The position numbers and the translations under genes are program-made. Shown piece by piece: positions 62,918 to 64,000 of a stretch of DNA of 64,000 bases. The notes beneath the pieces were generated by a model that was not told where the DNA came from, searched no databases, and was given only the letters and a program-made list of their open reading frames with translations. Source of the DNA: Pseudorhodobacter wandonensis (GTDB lineage: Bacteria > Pseudomonadota > Alphaproteobacteria > Rhodobacterales > Rhodobacteraceae); the NCBI RefSeq assembly GCF_001202035.1, contig NZ_LGHT01000042.1, positions 1-64,000 of the forward strand, given 5' to 3'. Each line of letters starts with the position of its first letter. Within the stretch, counting starts at the first letter, position 1.

Positions 62918-63631
62918 TTAGCGGGTAGTGCCGATATGCAACGTTGCCAATAAATCAGCCAGACCACCCAAATCGGGCAGGCTGTGAAAGCGCGCGTTGC
63001 CGACTGGTGCGTCGGCATGTTCCAACGCCCATGTCAGCCCATGCGGAATATGCACCCCCCAACCGCCCGCAGCGATTACGGGCAGCACATCTGATTTCAG
63101 CGAATTGCCAACCATCAGCGCACGATCCGCCCGCCCGCCATGCCGCGCAAACAGCTTTTCATAGGCCGCCGGCGTTTTTTCCGACACAATCTCGACGCCG
63201 TGAAACAACTCTCCTAACCCCGATTGCGCCAGCTTGCGCTCTTGGTCCAGCAAATCGCCTTTGGTAATCAGCAATACCTGATGGTCTTTGGCGGCCTCTA
63301 TCACGGCCTCACGCGCGTTTGGCAGCAATTCGATGGGATGGGCCAGCATCTCGCGCCCTGCAGCCATGATCTCGGCAATCACCGGGGCGGATACGCGGCC
63401 CTCGGTTACCTCGATCGCGGTTTCAATCATCGATAGCACAAAACCTTTGATACCATAGCCATAATGCCCGATATTGCGCCGCTCAGCCGCAAGCAACCGG
63501 TCGTGCAAATGCTCCGGCGCTGCATGGTCGGCAAGCAGTTCGGTAAACCGCGCCTGCGTCAGCCGAAAGAACGCCTCGTTTTGCCACAGCGTATCATCGG
63601 CATCAAAACCAACCGTTAAAATATCCCGCAT
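62918..63631 (-). CDS. HAD-family hydrolase
   Basis: 237 residues. Motif I FDADDTLWQ (D10, D12), motif II LLITKGD, lysine region SEKTPAAYEKLF and motif III MVGNSLKSDVLPVIAAG complete the haloacid-dehalogenase active site. A helical cap follows motif I. Phosphatase activity on a small metabolite is likely; the substrate is unknown. Confidence 0.88.
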   Translation of the reverse strand: MRDILTVGFDADDTLWQNEAFFRLTQARFTELLADHAAPEHLHDRLLAAERRNIGHYGYGIKGFVLSMIETAIEVTEGRVSAPVIAEIMAAGREMLAHPIELLPNAREAVIEAAKDHQVLLITKGDLLDQERKLAQSGLGELFHGVEIVSEKTPAAYEKLFARHGGRADRALMVGNSLKSDVLPVIAAGGWGVHIPHGLTWALEHADAPVGNARFHSLPDLGGLADLLATLHIGTTR

Positions 63632-63774
63632 CCTTTGACCCCCGGCCCCCTAAACTAACCTGCTGCAAAGCTCGGCCACAGCCACCCCTTTGCGCCTAAA
63701 GAAAAAACTCTATAATATACAAACAGCGCCCGACAGCCGAATCCCAAGCGCCCAACACAAGACGGAGCATCCCC

Positions 63775-64000
63775 GTGCCACAACAGCCTTTCACGCTTAC
63801 TGAAAAGCCAGACGGGAACAGCGGCGACCCGGCTTTGTTAACCAAGCCCAAGCCGAAAACACAACGCCCGCCCATGTATAAGGTTATGCTTTTGAACGAT
63901 GATTTCACGCCGATGGAATTTGTCGTACATATTCTAGAGCGGTTTTTCGGCCTTAACCATGCCCAAGCGTTTGAGATTATGCTGACTGTCCACAAAAAGG
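63775..64000 (+). CDS. clpS: ClpS adaptor, 5' part (cut by window edge)
   Basis: 75 codons are visible from GTG at 63775 (GGAG lies 8 nt upstream); the frame is open at the right edge. The translation contains [20 protein letters not shown] and [17 protein letters not shown], the ClpS core with the N-degron pocket residues NDDFT. ClpS feeds N-end-rule substrates to ClpAP. A variable leader of about 30 residues precedes the core, common in alphaproteobacteria. clpA would be expected next. Confidence 0.93.
   Translation, partial: MPQQPFTLTEKPDGNSGDPALLTKPKPKTQRPPMYKVMLLNDDFTPMEFVVHILERFFGLNHAQAFEIMLTVHKK

Noticed and set aside
1-64000. CRISPR arrays, rRNA operon, prophage or plasmid replication genes
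   Set aside because: None found: no regularly spaced repeats, no rRNA sequence, no phage structural genes and no Rep/Par genes were recognised.

Overview
The window looks like chromosomal DNA of a marine-type Rhodobacteraceae (Roseobacter-group alphaproteobacterium). This is inferred from the high GC with GCC/GGC-rich codons, the short HisG plus HisZ pair, class II (B12-dependent) NrdJ, the plant/alphaproteobacterial-type GshA, an ETC complex I NDUFS4-like subunit, ClpS at the right edge, and the Xdh and BMP-family purine-type gene cluster. No rRNA, CRISPR array or prophage was seen. Two tRNA genes are present.

Layout. 1-4400 is an accessory patch: an IS91-type element with an intact tyrosine recombinase and a twice-frameshifted transposase, two overlapping unknown genes and a DEDDh exonuclease. 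4800-16200 is housekeeping: nrdJ behind two NrdR-like boxes, a DUF1489 gene, hisS-hisZ-hisG with 4-nt overlaps, slyX, an AbrB-family membrane protein and dnaE. 16400-25900 is one long purine-catabolism and uptake cluster: xdhA-xdhB-xdhC, then an ABC ATPase, two permeases and a BMP-type binding protein, nearly all overlapping or closely spaced. 26000-29400 holds an FAD oxidoreductase, an AhpD-like protein behind a perfect FNR-type box, a GH25 lipoprotein and an HNH nuclease. 29500-32060 is a dimethylglycine/sarcosine dehydrogenase-type GcvT fusion protein. 32477-35534 is the zinc regulon znuB-znuC-zur / znuA with two perfect palindromic operators in the divergent promoter. 35536-41355 carries an NADH-dehydrogenase-like/SelD fusion, an rpoN and a hydantoinase-A family protein. 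41458-47700 has tRNA-Met, tRNA-Arg, a GNAT, a MYG1-family protein, the complex I subunit, uvrB, small stress proteins and a cold-shock gene. 47785-50130 is a signalling group: a receiver-like protein and an H-NOX-like protein paired with a GGDEF diguanylate cyclase. 50487-64000 is mostly core: rimO, a RusA-like AT-richer gene, a double-CDGSH protein, gshA, rsmE, ubiA, an OmpA-family protein, a DsbD-N protein, yqgE, a SPOR-bearing D,D-carboxypeptidase, a HAD hydrolase and the 5' part of clpS.

Most unusual content. A dispersed GC-palindromic repeat family has four full copies and two tail-only copies. Two full copies lie in frame inside xdhA and xdhB and are translated. hisS carries an internal patch of clearly lower GC. 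The H-NOX-like protein has proline where the proximal haem histidine should be, although it still sits beside its diguanylate cyclase partner.
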